From assembly GCF_009026145.1 (NCBI RefSeq), contig NZ_WBUE01000001.1, positions 248,001 through 312,000 on the forward strand: a stretch of 64,000 bases of DNA, written 5' to 3'. Source of the DNA: Hyphomicrobium sp. Its GTDB lineage: Bacteria > Pseudomonadota > Alphaproteobacteria > Rhizobiales > Hyphomicrobiaceae. The translations under genes were made by a program, and so were the position numbers. The notes under the pieces are model-generated. The model saw nothing but the letters and a program-made list of their open reading frames with translations, did no database searches and was not told the DNA's origin. This document shows, one piece after another, positions 24,658 through 34,772 of the stretch; position 1 is the first letter of the stretch; every line of letters starts with the position of its first letter.

Positions 24658-25320
24658 TCAGGGTTTGGGACGCGCGCCGAAGATGGCGCTGCCGACGCGC
24701 ACGTGCGTTGCCCCAAACGCCACGGCGGTTTCGAAATCGTCGCTCATGCCCATGCTTAGACCCGACAACGCGTTGTCGGCGGCGAGCTTGGTGAGAAAGG
24801 CGAAGCGCAGCGCCGGCTCCTCCTCGAGCGGCGGAATGCACATCAGTCCGGCGATCTCGAGCCCCAGCTCGTCGCGGCAAAGGGCGAGCAACGCCGGCAG
24901 CTCGCGCGGGGCGACGCCGGCCTTCTGCGGCTCCTCCCCGGTGTTGACCTGGAGGAACAGCTCGAGCCGCTTGCCCTGCTTTCGCATCTCCTCGGCGACG
25001 GCACGGGCGATCTTCGGCCGGTCGATCGAATGGATGGCGTCGAAAAGCTCGACCGCCTCCTTCGCCTTGTTCGACTGCAACGGGCCGATGAGATGCAGTC
25101 TTATGTCGGGGAACTGCGCCTTGAGCTCAGGCCACTTGGCCTTGGCCTCCTGCACCCGGTTCTCGCCGAAAAGGCGGTGGCCGGCCTGCAGCACCGGCAG
25201 AATCTGCGGGGCGCCGAATGTCTTCGAAACCGCTATGAGGTGCACTTCGGCCGGGTCGCGCTCGGCGGCCTTCGCCGCCACGGCGATTCTCGCCTGCGTT
25301 TCGGCGAGACGCCCTGACAT
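24658..25320 (-). CDS. yggS: YggS/PROSC family pyridoxal-phosphate homeostasis protein
   Basis: 220 aa. The PLP-binding lysine lies in VHLIAVSKTFG (about residue 33); FGENRVQEAKAKW (about 56), LHLIGPLQSNKAKEAVE (about 78), the conserved E-E-P-x-K-x-G pattern in GEEPQKAGV (about 134) and GMSDDFETAVAFGATHVRVG near the end define the family. These proteins buffer PLP and influence amino-acid and keto-acid pools; they have no known catalysis. The start MSGRLAET is the common family start, but an ATG six codons earlier is also in frame. It is divergent from leuS. Confidence 0.9.
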   Translation of the reverse strand: MSGRLAETQARIAVAAKAAERDPAEVHLIAVSKTFGAPQILPVLQAGHRLFGENRVQEAKAKWPELKAQFPDIRLHLIGPLQSNKAKEAVELFDAIHSIDRPKIARAVAEEMRKQGKRLELFLQVNTGEEPQKAGVAPRELPALLALCRDELGLEIAGLMCIPPLEEEPALRFAFLTKLAADNALSGLSMGMSDDFETAVAFGATHVRVGSAIFGARPKP

Positions 25321-25417
25321 TTCAGTTTCCAGTGTCATCCAACCGCCTTGACCCGCATGGTCCTTTGAGGCTCATTACGCCGCTCAAAGCCTCTAAATCC
25401 CGAAAGTCCGACGCCGT

Positions 25418-28042
25418 ATGGCCAATCAAAGCTACGACGCGCCCGCACGCGAGAAGCACTGGCAGGAAGCCTGGGAAAAGGAAGACATTTTCCGCGCCTC
25501 CAACAAGGACGAGCGCCCCAAGTGCTACGTCCTGGAGATGTTCCCCTACCCCTCGGGGCGCATCCACGTCGGCCACTCGCGCAACTACACCATGGGCGAC
25601 GTGTTCGCACGCTACAAGCGTGCCAGGGGCTTCAATGTGCTGCACCCCATGGGCTGGGACGCGTTCGGCATGCCGGCCGAAAACGCCGCCATGGAGCGCA
25701 AGGTGCACCCGGCGGAATGGACTTACCAGAACATCGACACCATGCGCCGGCAGCTGAAGTCGATGGGGCTGTCGCTCGACTGGTCGCGCGAGATCGCCAC
25801 CTGCTCGCCCGACTACTACCGGCATCAGCAGAAGCTCTTCCTCGACATGCTGAAGAAGGGCCTCGCCTACCGCAAATCCTCGAAGGTCAACTGGGATCCG
25901 GTCGATCACACCGTGCTCGCCAACGAGCAAGTGATCGACGGCCGCGGCTGGCGCTCGGGCGCGCTCGTCGAGCAGCGCGAGCTGACGCAGTGGTTCTTCA
26001 AGATCACCGACTACGCCGATGAGCTGCTCGAGGCGCTGCAGACGCTCGAGAAGTGGCCGGAGAAGGTACGCCTGATGCAGGCGAACTGGATCGGGCGCTC
26101 GGAAGGCCTGTCAGTGCGTTTCGCCCTCGACAAGAAGACGGCCCCGAAGGGTGAGACGGAGGTCGAGGTCTATACGACGCGGCCCGACACGCTGTTCGGC
26201 GCCGCCTTCGTCGCGCTGGCGCCCGACCACCCGCTGGCCAAGGCCGCCGCCGAGAGCAACCCCGAGCTCGCCGCCTTCTGCGAGGAGTGCCGCCATATGG
26301 GCACCTCCGTCGCCGAGCTGGAAACGGCCGAGAAGCAGGGCTTCGACGCCGGCATCCGCGCCGTGCATCCGTTCGACAAAAGCTGGACGGTGCCCGTCTA
26401 CGTCGCCAACTTCATTCTGATGGACTATGGCACCGGCGCCATCTTCGGCTGCCCGTCCGGCGACCAGCGCGACCTCGATTTCGCGCGCAAATACGATCTG
26501 CCGTTCAAGCCCGTCATCCTGCCACCGGGCGAGGACGCCGCTACCTTCGCCATCAAGGACAAGGCTTTCGACGGCGAGGGCACGATGATCAACTCCTCGT
26601 TCCTCGACGGCCTCAGCACGCAGGAAGCGTTCGAAGAGGTGGCGAAGCGCCTCGAAAAGGCGAAGCTCGCCAAGAAGCCGGTCGGGGCCCGCAAGGTGAA
26701 CTACCGTTTGCGCGACTGGGGCATCTCGCGCCAGCGCTACTGGGGCTGTCCGATCCCCGTAATCCATTGCGAGAAGTGCGGCACCGTCCCTGTGCCGGAC
26801 GCGGATCTGCCCGTCGAGCTGCCCAAGGACGCGACCTTCGACAAGCCCGGCAACCCGCTCGACCGGCATCCGACTTGGAAGCACGTGAAGTGCCCCAAGT
26901 GCGGCGGCGAGGCGCGCCGCGAGACGGATACGATGGACACGTTCGTCGATTCGTCCTGGTACTTCGTGCGCTTCACGGGGCCGCACGCCGAGACGCCGGT
27001 CGATAAGGAGGCTGCCGCCTATTGGCTGCCCGTCGACCAGTACATCGGCGGCATCGAGCACGCGATCCTGCACTTGCTTTATTCGCGCTTCTTCACCCGC
27101 GCCATGTGCGACACAGGGCACCTCAAGCTGACGCAGAACGTGCGCGAGCCGTTCGCTGCCCTGTTCACGCAGGGCATGGTCACGCACGAGACCTACAAGT
27201 CGCGTCACGGTGGCTGGCTGCAGCCCAGTCAGGTGCGCGTCGAGGGCGAAGGCGCATCGCGCCGCGCGCTGGAAATCTCGACCGGCGAGCCGGCATTCAT
27301 CGGCTCGGTCGAGAAGATGTCGAAGTCGCGCAAGAACACCGTCGATCTCGATGACTTCGTTTCTCGCTATGGCGCCGACGTCGCCCGCTGGTTTGTCCTC
27401 TCCGACAGCCCGCCCGAGCGTGACGTCATCTACACCGATGTCGGCGTCGACGGCGCCCGCCGCTTCGTACAGCGCATCTGGCGCCTCGTCGATCAGGGCA
27501 CCGACAGTGCCGCCGAAAAGGGTGCCCCGCAGCCGGCCTCGTTCGGCCCCGAGGCCACGGCCCTGCGCCGCGCGGCGCACAAGGCGCTCGACCAGGTCGC
27601 CCGCTCGATCGAGGGGCTGCGATTCAACGTTGCCGTGGCCCAGGTGTACGAGTTCGCAAATGTTCTCGGTCAGACCCTGGGGAAAGCGGGGGCAGACTTC
27701 GCCTGGGCACAGCGCGAGGCGCTCGAGTTCCTGGTGCAGATGATAGGCCCGATGATGCCGCATTTGGCCGAGGAATGCTGGGCGCGGCTCGGATACAACA
27801 CACTGCTCGCCAATCAGGGCTGGCCCGAGGCCGATCCAGCCTTGCTCGTTGACGATATGATCACCATTGCCGTACAGGTGAATGGTAAGCGGCGGGACGA
27901 ACTGACGATTGCCCGAACGGCTGATTCCGGGGAAATCGAGGCGGCAGCACTGAGACTCGAGCCGGTGCTGCGGGCTCTCGAAGGACGGCCGGTCAAAAAG
28001 GTCATCGTCGTGCCGCAGAGGATTGTGAATGTCGTCGGGTGA
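25418..28042 (+). CDS. leuS: Leucyl-tRNA synthetase
   Basis: 874 aa, full length; charges tRNA-Leu with leucine. The HIGH signature is present as [12 protein letters not shown] (about residue 48), the KMSKS loop as [11 protein letters not shown] (about 634), and the editing domain ([20 protein letters not shown], about 255) sits between. A cysteine set (CEKCG and [18 protein letters not shown]) belongs to the zinc/leucine-specific region. It overlaps lptE by 4 bp, and with lptE and holA forms the conserved alphaproteobacterial leuS-lptE-holA order. Confidence 0.97.
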   Translation: MANQSYDAPAREKHWQEAWEKEDIFRASNKDERPKCYVLEMFPYPSGRIHVGHSRNYTMGDVFARYKRARGFNVLHPMGWDAFGMPAENAAMERKVHPAEWTYQNIDTMRRQLKSMGLSLDWSREIATCSPDYYRHQQKLFLDMLKKGLAYRKSSKVNWDPVDHTVLANEQVIDGRGWRSGALVEQRELTQWFFKITDYADELLEALQTLEKWPEKVRLMQANWIGRSEGLSVRFALDKKTAPKGETEVEVYTTRPDTLFGAAFVALAPDHPLAKAAAESNPELAAFCEECRHMGTSVAELETAEKQGFDAGIRAVHPFDKSWTVPVYVANFILMDYGTGAIFGCPSGDQRDLDFARKYDLPFKPVILPPGEDAATFAIKDKAFDGEGTMINSSFLDGLSTQEAFEEVAKRLEKAKLAKKPVGARKVNYRLRDWGISRQRYWGCPIPVIHCEKCGTVPVPDADLPVELPKDATFDKPGNPLDRHPTWKHVKCPKCGGEARRETDTMDTFVDSSWYFVRFTGPHAETPVDKEAAAYWLPVDQYIGGIEHAILHLLYSRFFTRAMCDTGHLKLTQNVREPFAALFTQGMVTHETYKSRHGGWLQPSQVRVEGEGASRRALEISTGEPAFIGSVEKMSKSRKNTVDLDDFVSRYGADVARWFVLSDSPPERDVIYTDVGVDGARRFVQRIWRLVDQGTDSAAEKGAPQPASFGPEATALRRAAHKALDQVARSIEGLRFNVAVAQVYEFANVLGQTLGKAGADFAWAQREALEFLVQMIGPMMPHLAEECWARLGYNTLLANQGWPEADPALLVDDMITIAVQVNGKRRDELTIARTADSGEIEAAALRLEPVLRALEGRPVKKVIVVPQRIVNVVG

Positions 28043-28602
28043 CGGGCGAACACAGGGGGCAGGCGTTGGCCGCTAGCCACCGAGGGATGATCCGGGTTGC
28101 GTTGGCGTGTGCTGCGGCATCCATGCTTGTGGCGGGCTGCGGCGACAGCGGATTCCGTCCGATGTATGCCTCGAGCGCCATCGTCGGCGGTCCCGACGTC
28201 AATCAAAAGCTTGCCGAACTCGAGATTGCACCCATCCCGGGTCGCGTCGGCCAGCGACTGCGCAACGAGCTGATCTATCAGTCCACCGGTGGCGGTCTCG
28301 CCGCCCAGCCGGTCTATCGCCTGGAGATCATCATCCGGGAGTCGATCACCCCGACGCTGGTGCAGATCGACGGCAACTCCTCGGGCAGCGTCTACAATCT
28401 CAACACCAGCTTCCGCCTCGTTCGGCTCGCCGATCGGTCCGTGGCGCTGACCGGCGAGAGCAACGGCCGCATCGCCTTCCAGCGCTTCGATTCGGTGTTT
28501 GCCAACGTGCGCGCGCGCCAAGAGGCCGAGGACCGTGCGGCCAAGACCGTTGGCGAAGAGCTGAAGGGCCGCCTCGCGGCATACCTATCCGGCAACGCCT
28601 GA
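28039..28602 (+). CDS. lptE: LPS-assembly lipoprotein LptE
   Basis: 187 aa from a GTG that overlaps the leuS stop (GTGA). A lipoprotein signal with lipobox LVAGC lies near residue 30 (cysteine about 34). RPMYASS directly follows, and [20 protein letters not shown] and [18 protein letters not shown] form the LptE core. In the outer membrane LptE plugs LptD and helps place lipopolysaccharide on the surface. An internal ATG at 28087 would give a more standard short lipoprotein signal ([18 protein letters not shown]); its GAGGG sits too close to the ATG, so both starts are possible. Confidence 0.9.
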   Translation: MTGEHRGQALAASHRGMIRVALACAAASMLVAGCGDSGFRPMYASSAIVGGPDVNQKLAELEIAPIPGRVGQRLRNELIYQSTGGGLAAQPVYRLEIIIRESITPTLVQIDGNSSGSVYNLNTSFRLVRLADRSVALTGESNGRIAFQRFDSVFANVRARQEAEDRAAKTVGEELKGRLAAYLSGNA

Positions 28603-28654
28603 TCGCTTCGGCCTGACGCCGCGCTATCGTCATATGCTATGACGGCGCGCAATC

Positions 28655-29692
28655 ATGGTTGCCATCAAAGCGCACCAGGCTCAGTCGTTCCTCAACCCGC
28701 CGGGGCCCAAGGTTCCCGCGGTGCTTTTCTATGGAAGCGACGCTGGGCTCGTTTCCGAGCGCGCGATGAAACTTGCCGCGTTGGTTGCGGCGCGCGATAG
28801 CGGCGAAAGCATCCGTATCGACGATGCCGATCTCGATGCCGATCCCGATCGGCTCGCCGTGGAGCTGCAGACCATCCCGATGTTCGGCGGCTCGAAGGTC
28901 GTGCGCGCGACGGCCGGGCGTCGCATTACGGCGGCGGCGCTACAGCCATTACTCGAAGGCGGCACGCTGGCAGCGACGTTGATTGTCGAAGCGGGTAACT
29001 TGCGCCCTACGGACCCGCTGCGCACGCTGTTCGAGAAGTCTGCGCAGGCCGCCGCCGTCGCCTGCTATGCCGACGAAGCGGCCGACATCGAAGGCCTCAT
29101 CCGCGAGACCTTGAAGGCGCATGGCCTCGCCATCACCGCCGACGCTCGCGAGCTGCTCGCAGCCCGCATCGGCGCCGACCGCGTCCTCTCGCGCGGCGAG
29201 ATCGAGAAGCTGGCGCTATACGCGGCCGGCAAGACCCAGATCGAAGCCGCTGACATCGAGGCCATCGTCGGCGACGCTTCCGAGCTCGCCATCGACCGCA
29301 CCCTTAACGCCGCCGCCGGCGGCCAAGGCGCACGCGCCATCGCCGAGTTCTCGCGTGCCGTGGCCGCTGGCGAAAGCCCGCAAATGGTCATCGGCGCGCT
29401 GCAGCGGCACCTGCAGCGGCTGCACCGCATCCGCACCGATCTCGATGCCGGCGCTTCGTTCGAGGATATCATCCGCCAACAACGTCCGCCCGTTCATTTC
29501 AAGCAGAAGGACGCCATCGCGCTGCAGTGCCGGTTGTGGACGTCGCCGCGCCTTGCCCAGGCGCTAGCGCGTGCCGCCGAGGCGGCCAAGGCCGCACGCC
29601 TGACCCCCGCCCTGGAGGAGGCGATAACCGAGGAGCTCTTGATGGCGCTGGCACGGGCGGCGCGCCCCGCCCCCGCCCGAGGCGTCAGTTAG
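28655..29692 (+). CDS. holA: DNA polymerase III subunit delta
   Basis: 345 aa. VLFYGSDAGLVSERAMKL near residue 23 is the degenerate nucleotide-binding start of the delta clamp-loader subunit. TIPMFGGSKVVRATAGRR (about 73), ARIGADRVLSRGEIEKLALY (about 170) and the C-terminal collar helices (VIGALQRHLQRLHRIRTDL about 247) fit holA. Delta opens the beta clamp for loading onto DNA. It follows lptE by 52 bp in the leuS-lptE-holA cluster. Length is normal. Confidence 0.93.
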   Translation: MVAIKAHQAQSFLNPPGPKVPAVLFYGSDAGLVSERAMKLAALVAARDSGESIRIDDADLDADPDRLAVELQTIPMFGGSKVVRATAGRRITAAALQPLLEGGTLAATLIVEAGNLRPTDPLRTLFEKSAQAAAVACYADEAADIEGLIRETLKAHGLAITADARELLAARIGADRVLSRGEIEKLALYAAGKTQIEAADIEAIVGDASELAIDRTLNAAAGGQGARAIAEFSRAVAAGESPQMVIGALQRHLQRLHRIRTDLDAGASFEDIIRQQRPPVHFKQKDAIALQCRLWTSPRLAQALARAAEAAKAARLTPALEEAITEELLMALARAARPAPARGVS

Positions 29693-29789
29693 CCGCGCGG
29701 GCGGCCGGTTCTTGGGCATCTCAGTCTTGGCCGACTTGTCCGTCGCGGCGTGGTGCCTATAGTGCGCCAATCCTGACATTGGGGGGTTC

Positions 29790-30791
29790 ATGCAAGAGAC
29801 GCGCTACGACGTTGTCGGCATCGGCAATGCCATCGTCGACATCATCGGACGCTGTGACGACGGATTTCTGTCGAAGCACGACCTCGCCAAGGGCTTCATG
29901 CGCCTGATAGATGCGCAGGAGGCGGACAGGCTTTACGGACTGATGGGGCCGTCCATCGAGCGCTCGGGCGGCTCCGCCGCCAATACCGTCGCCGGCTTGG
30001 CTTCGTTCGGCGGCCGCGGCGCTTTCATCGGGCGCGTTGCCGACGATCAGTTCGGCAAGGTGTTCTGGCACGATATTCGCGCGGCCGGCGTCGCATACGA
30101 CACCAACCCGGCGACCAGCGGCCTGCCGACCGCCGTCTGCCTCATCCTCGTGACCCCTGACGGCGAGCGCACGATGAACACCTTCCTCGGCGCCAGCACC
30201 GAGCTTGGCGTCCGCGAGGTCGACGCGGCGATGATCGCTGCCTCCAAGGTCACGTATCTCGAGGGCTACCTGTTCGACAAACCGGAGGCCAAGGAGGCGT
30301 TCTACGCCGCCGCCGGCATCGCCGCCAAAGCCGGGCGCAAGACCGCACTTTCGTTGTCGGACGCGTTCTGTGTCGACCGCCATCGGGCCGATTTCCGCAA
30401 CCTGGTCAAGAACGGCACCGACATCCTGTTCGCCAACGAGAAAGAGATCACCGCGCTCTACGAGGTGAACAGCTTCGAAGAGGCCGTTGCAGCGGTGCGT
30501 GGCGAATGCGAGATCGCAGTACTCACGCGCTCGGAGGCCGGGTCGCTCATCGTCACCGCCAGAGAGACGGTGCAGGTGCGCCCGGTTCGGGTCGACGAGG
30601 TTGTCGATGCTACCGGCGCCGGCGATCTCTACGCGTCGGGCTTCCTCTACGGGTACACCCGCAACCTGAAGCCCGCCGACTGCGGGCGGCTCGGCAGCCT
30701 CGCCGCCGCCGAGGTGATCAGCCACATTGGTGCACGACCCGAGCAGCCGCTCTCAGCGATCGCCAGACAGGAAGGCCTCATCACACGCTGA
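29790..30791 (+). CDS. PfkB-family sugar/nucleoside kinase (adenosine kinase-like)
   Basis: 333 aa. The first PfkB signature (ERSGGSAANTVAGLASFGGRGAF, about residue 53) and the second, VDATGAGDLYASGFLYG (about 278, catalytic Asp in GAGD), are intact. The length, GIGNAIVDI near the start and the lineage suggest an adenosine kinase-like enzyme, which phosphorylates a ribosyl-bearing substrate with ATP. Substrate not proven. GGGGG before the ATG supports the start. It stands alone on the plus strand. Confidence 0.85.
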   Translation: MQETRYDVVGIGNAIVDIIGRCDDGFLSKHDLAKGFMRLIDAQEADRLYGLMGPSIERSGGSAANTVAGLASFGGRGAFIGRVADDQFGKVFWHDIRAAGVAYDTNPATSGLPTAVCLILVTPDGERTMNTFLGASTELGVREVDAAMIAASKVTYLEGYLFDKPEAKEAFYAAAGIAAKAGRKTALSLSDAFCVDRHRADFRNLVKNGTDILFANEKEITALYEVNSFEEAVAAVRGECEIAVLTRSEAGSLIVTARETVQVRPVRVDEVVDATGAGDLYASGFLYGYTRNLKPADCGRLGSLAAAEVISHIGARPEQPLSAIARQEGLITR

Positions 30792-30975
30792 CGCTCCTCG
30801 CACGGATATTCGTCAGCCTGCGGTGCGCGATACAATTTGCGGATGCATTTGCGCCACAATAACCGCCGATTGCACAAACTAGTTGCTACAAGACATTTAT
30901 TCTCCCTGGCAACGCCCTGACGTACAAACATAATCCACATAGCGATTCGAGCCGATTTAGAAGTCGACGAATTGA

Positions 30976-31563
30976 ATGGTCATGGGGACCGATTGCATGC
31001 CGACCATGCACGCGCGTTACGGGCGTCCGAAGGGTAGCGGCCTCGACGACAGCCAACAGCTCAAGAGCCTCGCGGCGCTTCTCGCCGCCAACCCTACGCT
31101 CAAGCCGACCACCGCCATCCGCTCGCTTGGCGTCGAGGACCCCTCCGCCATTCGCCGCCTGCGCGACAAGTTCCGCATGGATCAGGCGCGCTTGATGGCC
31201 GATGCCCGCCACAGCTTCCGCAGCAACGGCCACGCCCTCGCACGTCACAGCCCGGCGCAGCCGAACTCGCGGCGGCAGCTCGCCAGCCTGCGCACCCATA
31301 TCCCGGCAGCACCGATTGCTGTGCCGGAAGAGACTATCGCCGCCGACGCCGCCCACGCGTTGCCGCAGCCGCCGCTGCTCGCAATCTGGTGTGACCTTGG
31401 GCTTTGGGCGACGACGAAGGCGATAGAACAGCAGACAGTGCTGGCCCGGCACTGGCTGCAATTACCGGCGATCGAAATCGCCATGCGAGGTCAACTCGCC
31501 GTCGGCGCTTTCGTCGTCGCGGCCATGACGCCGCGAAAACCGCTGAAGCCGCGCCTCCACTGA
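30976..31563 (+). CDS. Unknown protein with AT-hook-like N-terminus
   Basis: 195 aa, not recognised. After a short start comes ARYGRPKGSGLDD, an AT-hook-like GRPKG core, then a helical unit (KSLAALLAANPTLKPTTAIR, SLGVEDPSAIRRLRDKFR) that looks like a small DNA-binding helix-turn-helix. The middle is proline- and alanine-rich. The end (LARHWLQLPAIEIAMRGQLA) is an amphipathic helix that faintly recalls phasin-type proteins. No signal peptide. ATG 30997 has a better ribosome site (GGGGA) than the first ATG. It ends 47 bp before a strong terminator and is probably transcribed alone. A nucleoid or granule-associated role is only a guess. Confidence 0.55.
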   Translation: MVMGTDCMPTMHARYGRPKGSGLDDSQQLKSLAALLAANPTLKPTTAIRSLGVEDPSAIRRLRDKFRMDQARLMADARHSFRSNGHALARHSPAQPNSRRQLASLRTHIPAAPIAVPEETIAADAAHALPQPPLLAIWCDLGLWATTKAIEQQTVLARHWLQLPAIEIAMRGQLAVGAFVVAAMTPRKPLKPRLH

Positions 31564-31610
31564 GCGGCACTCCCTGCACTTACGACCAGAGCTAGAGCGC
31601 GTCACTTGAC

Positions 31611-31639
31611 GGGCCGCCTCCCCAGGCGGTCCTTTTTTT
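31611..31639 (+). terminator. Rho-independent terminator after the AT-hook-like gene
   Basis: GGGCCGCCT pairs with AGGCGGTCC (one G-T pair) around a CCCC loop, followed by seven Ts. It ends the plus-strand transcript eight bases before the stop codon of the convergent coaA gene. Confidence 0.85.
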
Positions 31640-31646
31640 ATCTCTG

Positions 31647-32609
31647 CTAGAGCTTGCGCAGCGCCACCGACTCGACGTGGTGGTCGGCCTCCTTGCGCAG
31701 GATGAGACTTGCCCTCTGACGCGTCGGCAGGATGTTTTCCTCGAGGTTCTTCAGGTTGATTGAGCGCCAGATCTCGGTCGCACGCACCCGTGCGGCCTCC
31801 GGCGACAGGCTGGCGTACTGGTGGAAGTAGGCGGCCGGGTCGCGGAACGCGGTTGTGCGCAGGCGCATGAAGCGGGTCACGTACCATTCCTCGATCACCC
31901 CCGGATCAGCGTCGAGATAGATCGAGAAATCGAAGAAGTCCGACACGAACGGGATGGCTTCTCCGCCGCGTGGCATGCGCGCCGGCTGCAGCACGTTGAG
32001 GCCTTCGACGATGAGGATGTCGGGGCTTTCGATGACGACCTTCTGATCGGGGAGGATGTCATAGTGGAAGTGCGAATAGATGGGCGCCTCGACGCGCTTC
32101 ACCCCCGACTTCACGCTGGCGAGGAAGTTCAGCAGGCGCGCCGTATCGAAGCTCTCGGGAAACCCCTTGCGATCCATGATTTGCCGGCGCTCCAGCTCGG
32201 CATTGGGCAACAGGAAGCCGTCGGTGGTGATTTGATCGACGCGCGGGTGGTCCGGCCAGCGCGCCAACAGCGCCTTGAGAACGCGCGCGGTGGTGCTCTT
32301 GCCGACCGCCACCGAGCCGCCGACACCGATGATGAAGGGCACCTTGCCGTCGGTGCGGCTAAGAAACTTCGACGACACCGAATGCAGCTGCTGCGACGCC
32401 GCCACGTAGAGATTCAACAGGCGCGACATGGGCAGGTAGATCTGCTCCACCTCGTCGACCGACAGCTCCTCGATGAGGCCGGAGAGCTGCTCAAGCTCGC
32501 TCTCCTTGAGGGTCATCGGCGTATCGAGGCGCAGTCGCGCCCACTCGTCGCGTTGGAATACGCGATAGGGCGAGAACTGCAGGTTCGCGGGATAGGACAT
32601 CGCGGTCAT
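31647..32609 (-). CDS. coaA: Type I pantothenate kinase
   Basis: 320 aa. The P-loop [20 protein letters not shown] (about residue 96) and the family blocks [10 protein letters not shown] (about 19), [10 protein letters not shown] (about 127), [10 protein letters not shown] and [17 protein letters not shown] (about 178) match bacterial CoaA. It phosphorylates pantothenate, the first and rate-setting step of CoA synthesis, normally feedback-inhibited by CoA. It lies 29 bp downstream of hisE, the hisE-coaA order common in alphaproteobacteria. A second ATG three codons in is an alternative start. Confidence 0.95.
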   Translation of the reverse strand: MTAMSYPANLQFSPYRVFQRDEWARLRLDTPMTLKESELEQLSGLIEELSVDEVEQIYLPMSRLLNLYVAASQQLHSVSSKFLSRTDGKVPFIIGVGGSVAVGKSTTARVLKALLARWPDHPRVDQITTDGFLLPNAELERRQIMDRKGFPESFDTARLLNFLASVKSGVKRVEAPIYSHFHYDILPDQKVVIESPDILIVEGLNVLQPARMPRGGEAIPFVSDFFDFSIYLDADPGVIEEWYVTRFMRLRTTAFRDPAAYFHQYASLSPEAARVRATEIWRSINLKNLEENILPTRQRASLILRKEADHHVESVALRKL

Positions 32610-32638
32610 CGCCGAGCGCCCAAATTATTCTAATTATA

Positions 32639-32962
32639 TCAGCGCTGGCCGCGCTCAGCCTTCTCTTTCAGGCCGGACGTACCCTGGCGCTTGTCGAGCA
32701 CGGCCAGCACGTCGGCGATGGAAACGCCGCGGCTCTCCAGAAGCACCAGCAAATGATAGAGGAGATCCGCGGCTTCTGCCTTTAGCTGTTCGTCGCTCTC
32801 GCCCGTGCCGGCAATGACCGTTTCGATCGCCTCTTCGCCGAGCTTCTTGGCACAGCGCGCGGGGCCGGCATCGAGTAGCTGGCGCGTATACGAGCTGTCC
32901 GGCGCCGCCGCACGGCGGGCGCTGATGGTTGCCGCAAGTTGCAGCAGCACGTTGTCGCTCAT
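32639..32962 (-). CDS. hisE: Phosphoribosyl-ATP pyrophosphatase
   Basis: 107 aa, the normal length. SSYTRQLLDAGPARCAKKLG (about residue 22), GEEAIETVIAG and AEAADLLYHLLVLLESRGV carry the acidic E-E-x-x-E and E-x-x-D metal-binding pattern of the MazG-like HisE fold. It removes pyrophosphate from phosphoribosyl-ATP in histidine synthesis. The other his genes that usually precede it are absent here, so only the hisE-coaA tail of that operon is kept at this locus. Confidence 0.9.
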   Translation of the reverse strand: MSDNVLLQLAATISARRAAAPDSSYTRQLLDAGPARCAKKLGEEAIETVIAGTGESDEQLKAEAADLLYHLLVLLESRGVSIADVLAVLDKRQGTSGLKEKAERGQR

Positions 32963-33058
32963 GTGGGGCTCATGGGGGCGATCCTCAACGGACGCAAGGG
33001 GTTATCGCGTCCGGCAGATGCAGCAAGGCGCCCTTGGCGTCAAGTCGCGGGACCCCGA

Positions 33059-33925
33059 TCAGCTGCCGCCCAGCCGCTGGCGGATGTAGTCCAGCTGGTC
33101 GAAGTTGCCGAACTTGATGATCAGATTGCCGCTCTCGCCGGAGCCGCGCTTGATCTCGACCTTGAGCCCGAGGACGTTGGAGAGGTCCTTCTCGAAGGCC
33201 TTGGTGTCGGGGTCCTTCTCGCGCGCGGTGCGCGGCGTGAAGGTGCTAGAAGCCGCCTCGCCGCTCTGCACCAGCGCCTCGACCTCGCGCACGTTGAGGC
33301 TCTCATTGAGGATGCGCTGCGCGAGGTTCTCGGCGTCGTCGCGGCCGATGAGGGCGCGGGCGTGACCCGCCGTCAGGCGCCCGTCTTGCACCATGGTCTG
33401 CACACCGTCAGGCAGCTTCAGGAGGCGCAACGTGTTGGCGACGTGGCTGCGCGACTTGCCGATGATCTCCGACAGCTGCTCCTGGCTGTAGTCGAAGCGC
33501 TCGATCAGCTCGCGATAGCCGGTCGCCTCCTCGATGGCGTTGAGGTCGGCGCGCTGCACGTTCTCGATAATGGCGAGCTCGAGCACCTCTTTGTCGGTGA
33601 GGTCGCGCGCGATCACCGGCATCGTATGCAGACCGGCCTTTTGCGCCGCGCGCCAGCGGCGCTCGCCGGCGACGATCTCATACCCACCCTCGGCAGGGCG
33701 CACGATGATCGGCTGCACGAGCCCCTTGGAGCGGATCGATTCGGTGAGCTCGGCTAGTTCCTCGTCGCGGAAGTCCTTGCGCGGGTTGAGCCGGCTCGGA
33801 CGCACATCCGCCGTCGGCACCATGCGCTGCTGGCCTTCCGGCGGCAGCGGTGCGGCGCCCGGCACCGGCTCTTTCATCAACGCGGCGAGCCCGCGACCTA
33901 GACGGCTTGGCAGGGGGGCGTTCAT
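33059..33925 (-). CDS. parB: Chromosome-partitioning protein ParB
   Basis: 288 aa. SRLGRGLAALM at the start is typical. The CTP-binding ParB/Srx domain spans about residues 35-125 (VRPSRLNPRKDF, GYEIVAGERRWRAAQKAGL). A helix-turn-helix (YSQEQLSEIIGKSRSHVANT, LRLLKLPDGV) reads parS, and AGHARALIGRDDAE follows. The C-terminal dimerisation part ends in FDQLDYIRQRL. ParB loads at parS as a CTP-dependent clamp and spreads to build the segregation complex. GAGGA precedes ATG 33925. It follows parA by 22 bp, with three parS sites 1.4-3.5 kb upstream. Confidence 0.96.
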   Translation of the reverse strand: MNAPLPSRLGRGLAALMKEPVPGAAPLPPEGQQRMVPTADVRPSRLNPRKDFRDEELAELTESIRSKGLVQPIIVRPAEGGYEIVAGERRWRAAQKAGLHTMPVIARDLTDKEVLELAIIENVQRADLNAIEEATGYRELIERFDYSQEQLSEIIGKSRSHVANTLRLLKLPDGVQTMVQDGRLTAGHARALIGRDDAENLAQRILNESLNVREVEALVQSGEAASSTFTPRTAREKDPDTKAFEKDLSNVLGLKVEIKRGSGESGNLIIKFGNFDQLDYIRQRLGGS

Positions 33926-33947
33926 GGGTCCTCGTCGGGAGTTGTTG

Positions 33948-34772
33948 TCAGGCGGCCTGGTTGCGGCGCTCGCGCTCGATGATCTCGGTGGCGAGCTTGA
34001 TGTACGCCTGGCTGCCGGCGCAGTCGAAATCGTAGAGCAGGATCGGCTTGCCGTGCGACGGAGCCTCGGCCACACGCGTGTTGCGCGGGATGATGGTCTC
34101 GTAGACCTTCGGCCCGAAGAAGGCGCGCACGTTCTCGGCCACCTCCTTCGACAGCGAGGTGCGCGCGTCGTGCATGGTCAGAACGACGCCCTGGATTTCC
34201 AGCGCCGGGTTGAGCGTGGCGCGGATCTGGTCGATCGATTCCTTGAGCTGCGAGATGCCTTCCAGGGCGAAGAACTCGCACTGCACCGGCACCAGCACGG
34301 CGTTCGCCGCCGACAGCGCGTTGAGCGTCAAAAGGTTGAGTGACGGCGGGCAGTCGATCAGCACGTAGTTGAAGGTCTGGTCGGCCGGGAGCGTGCGCTG
34401 CTTCGCGATGAGCGCCGACACCGCGTCGCGCAGGCGATACGGGCGGTTGGCATCGGTCAGCTCGACCTCGATGCCGACGAGGTCGGAGTTGGCCGGCACC
34501 ACGTAAAGCCCCGGCACGGCCGTCGGCAGCGCGCACTCCATGAGGCCAGCGCCGCTCGTCAGCACATCGAACGAGGTCTTGGGGCGGCTGTCGATGTCGA
34601 TCCCGAGCCCCGTCGAGGCATTACCCTGCGGGTCGAGGTCGATGACCAGCACGCGCTCGCCGATCGAAGCGAGTGCCGTGCCGAGGTTGATTGCCGTCGT
34701 CGTCTTGCCGACGCCGCCCTTTTGATTGGCGATCGCCAGTGTCCGGGCGTCCCCGGCTCTCGTCGCGCTCAT
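33948..34772 (-). CDS. parA: Chromosome-partitioning ATPase ParA
   Basis: 274 aa. The deviant Walker A ANQKGGVGKTTTAINL (about residue 16) with the signature lysine, VLVIDLDPQGNASTGLG (about 41) and VLIDCPPSLNLLTLNAL (about 123) define a ParA/Soj MinD-type ATPase. With ParB it moves origin regions apart on the nucleoid. Its ATG overlaps the rsmG stop by 4 bp, and parB follows, giving the standard rsmG-parA-parB order. The frame is open further upstream, but the ATG overlapping rsmG gives the family N-terminus. Confidence 0.96.
   Translation of the reverse strand: MSATRAGDARTLAIANQKGGVGKTTTAINLGTALASIGERVLVIDLDPQGNASTGLGIDIDSRPKTSFDVLTSGAGLMECALPTAVPGLYVVPANSDLVGIEVELTDANRPYRLRDAVSALIAKQRTLPADQTFNYVLIDCPPSLNLLTLNALSAANAVLVPVQCEFFALEGISQLKESIDQIRATLNPALEIQGVVLTMHDARTSLSKEVAENVRAFFGPKVYETIIPRNTRVAEAPSHGKPILLYDFDCAGSQAYIKLATEIIERERRNQAA

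Noticed and set aside
26111-27763. 550-aa minus-strand open frame opposite leuS
   Set aside because: High GC makes long antisense frames common. leuS carries all catalytic motifs, and the antisense product has no domain resemblance and no ribosome site.
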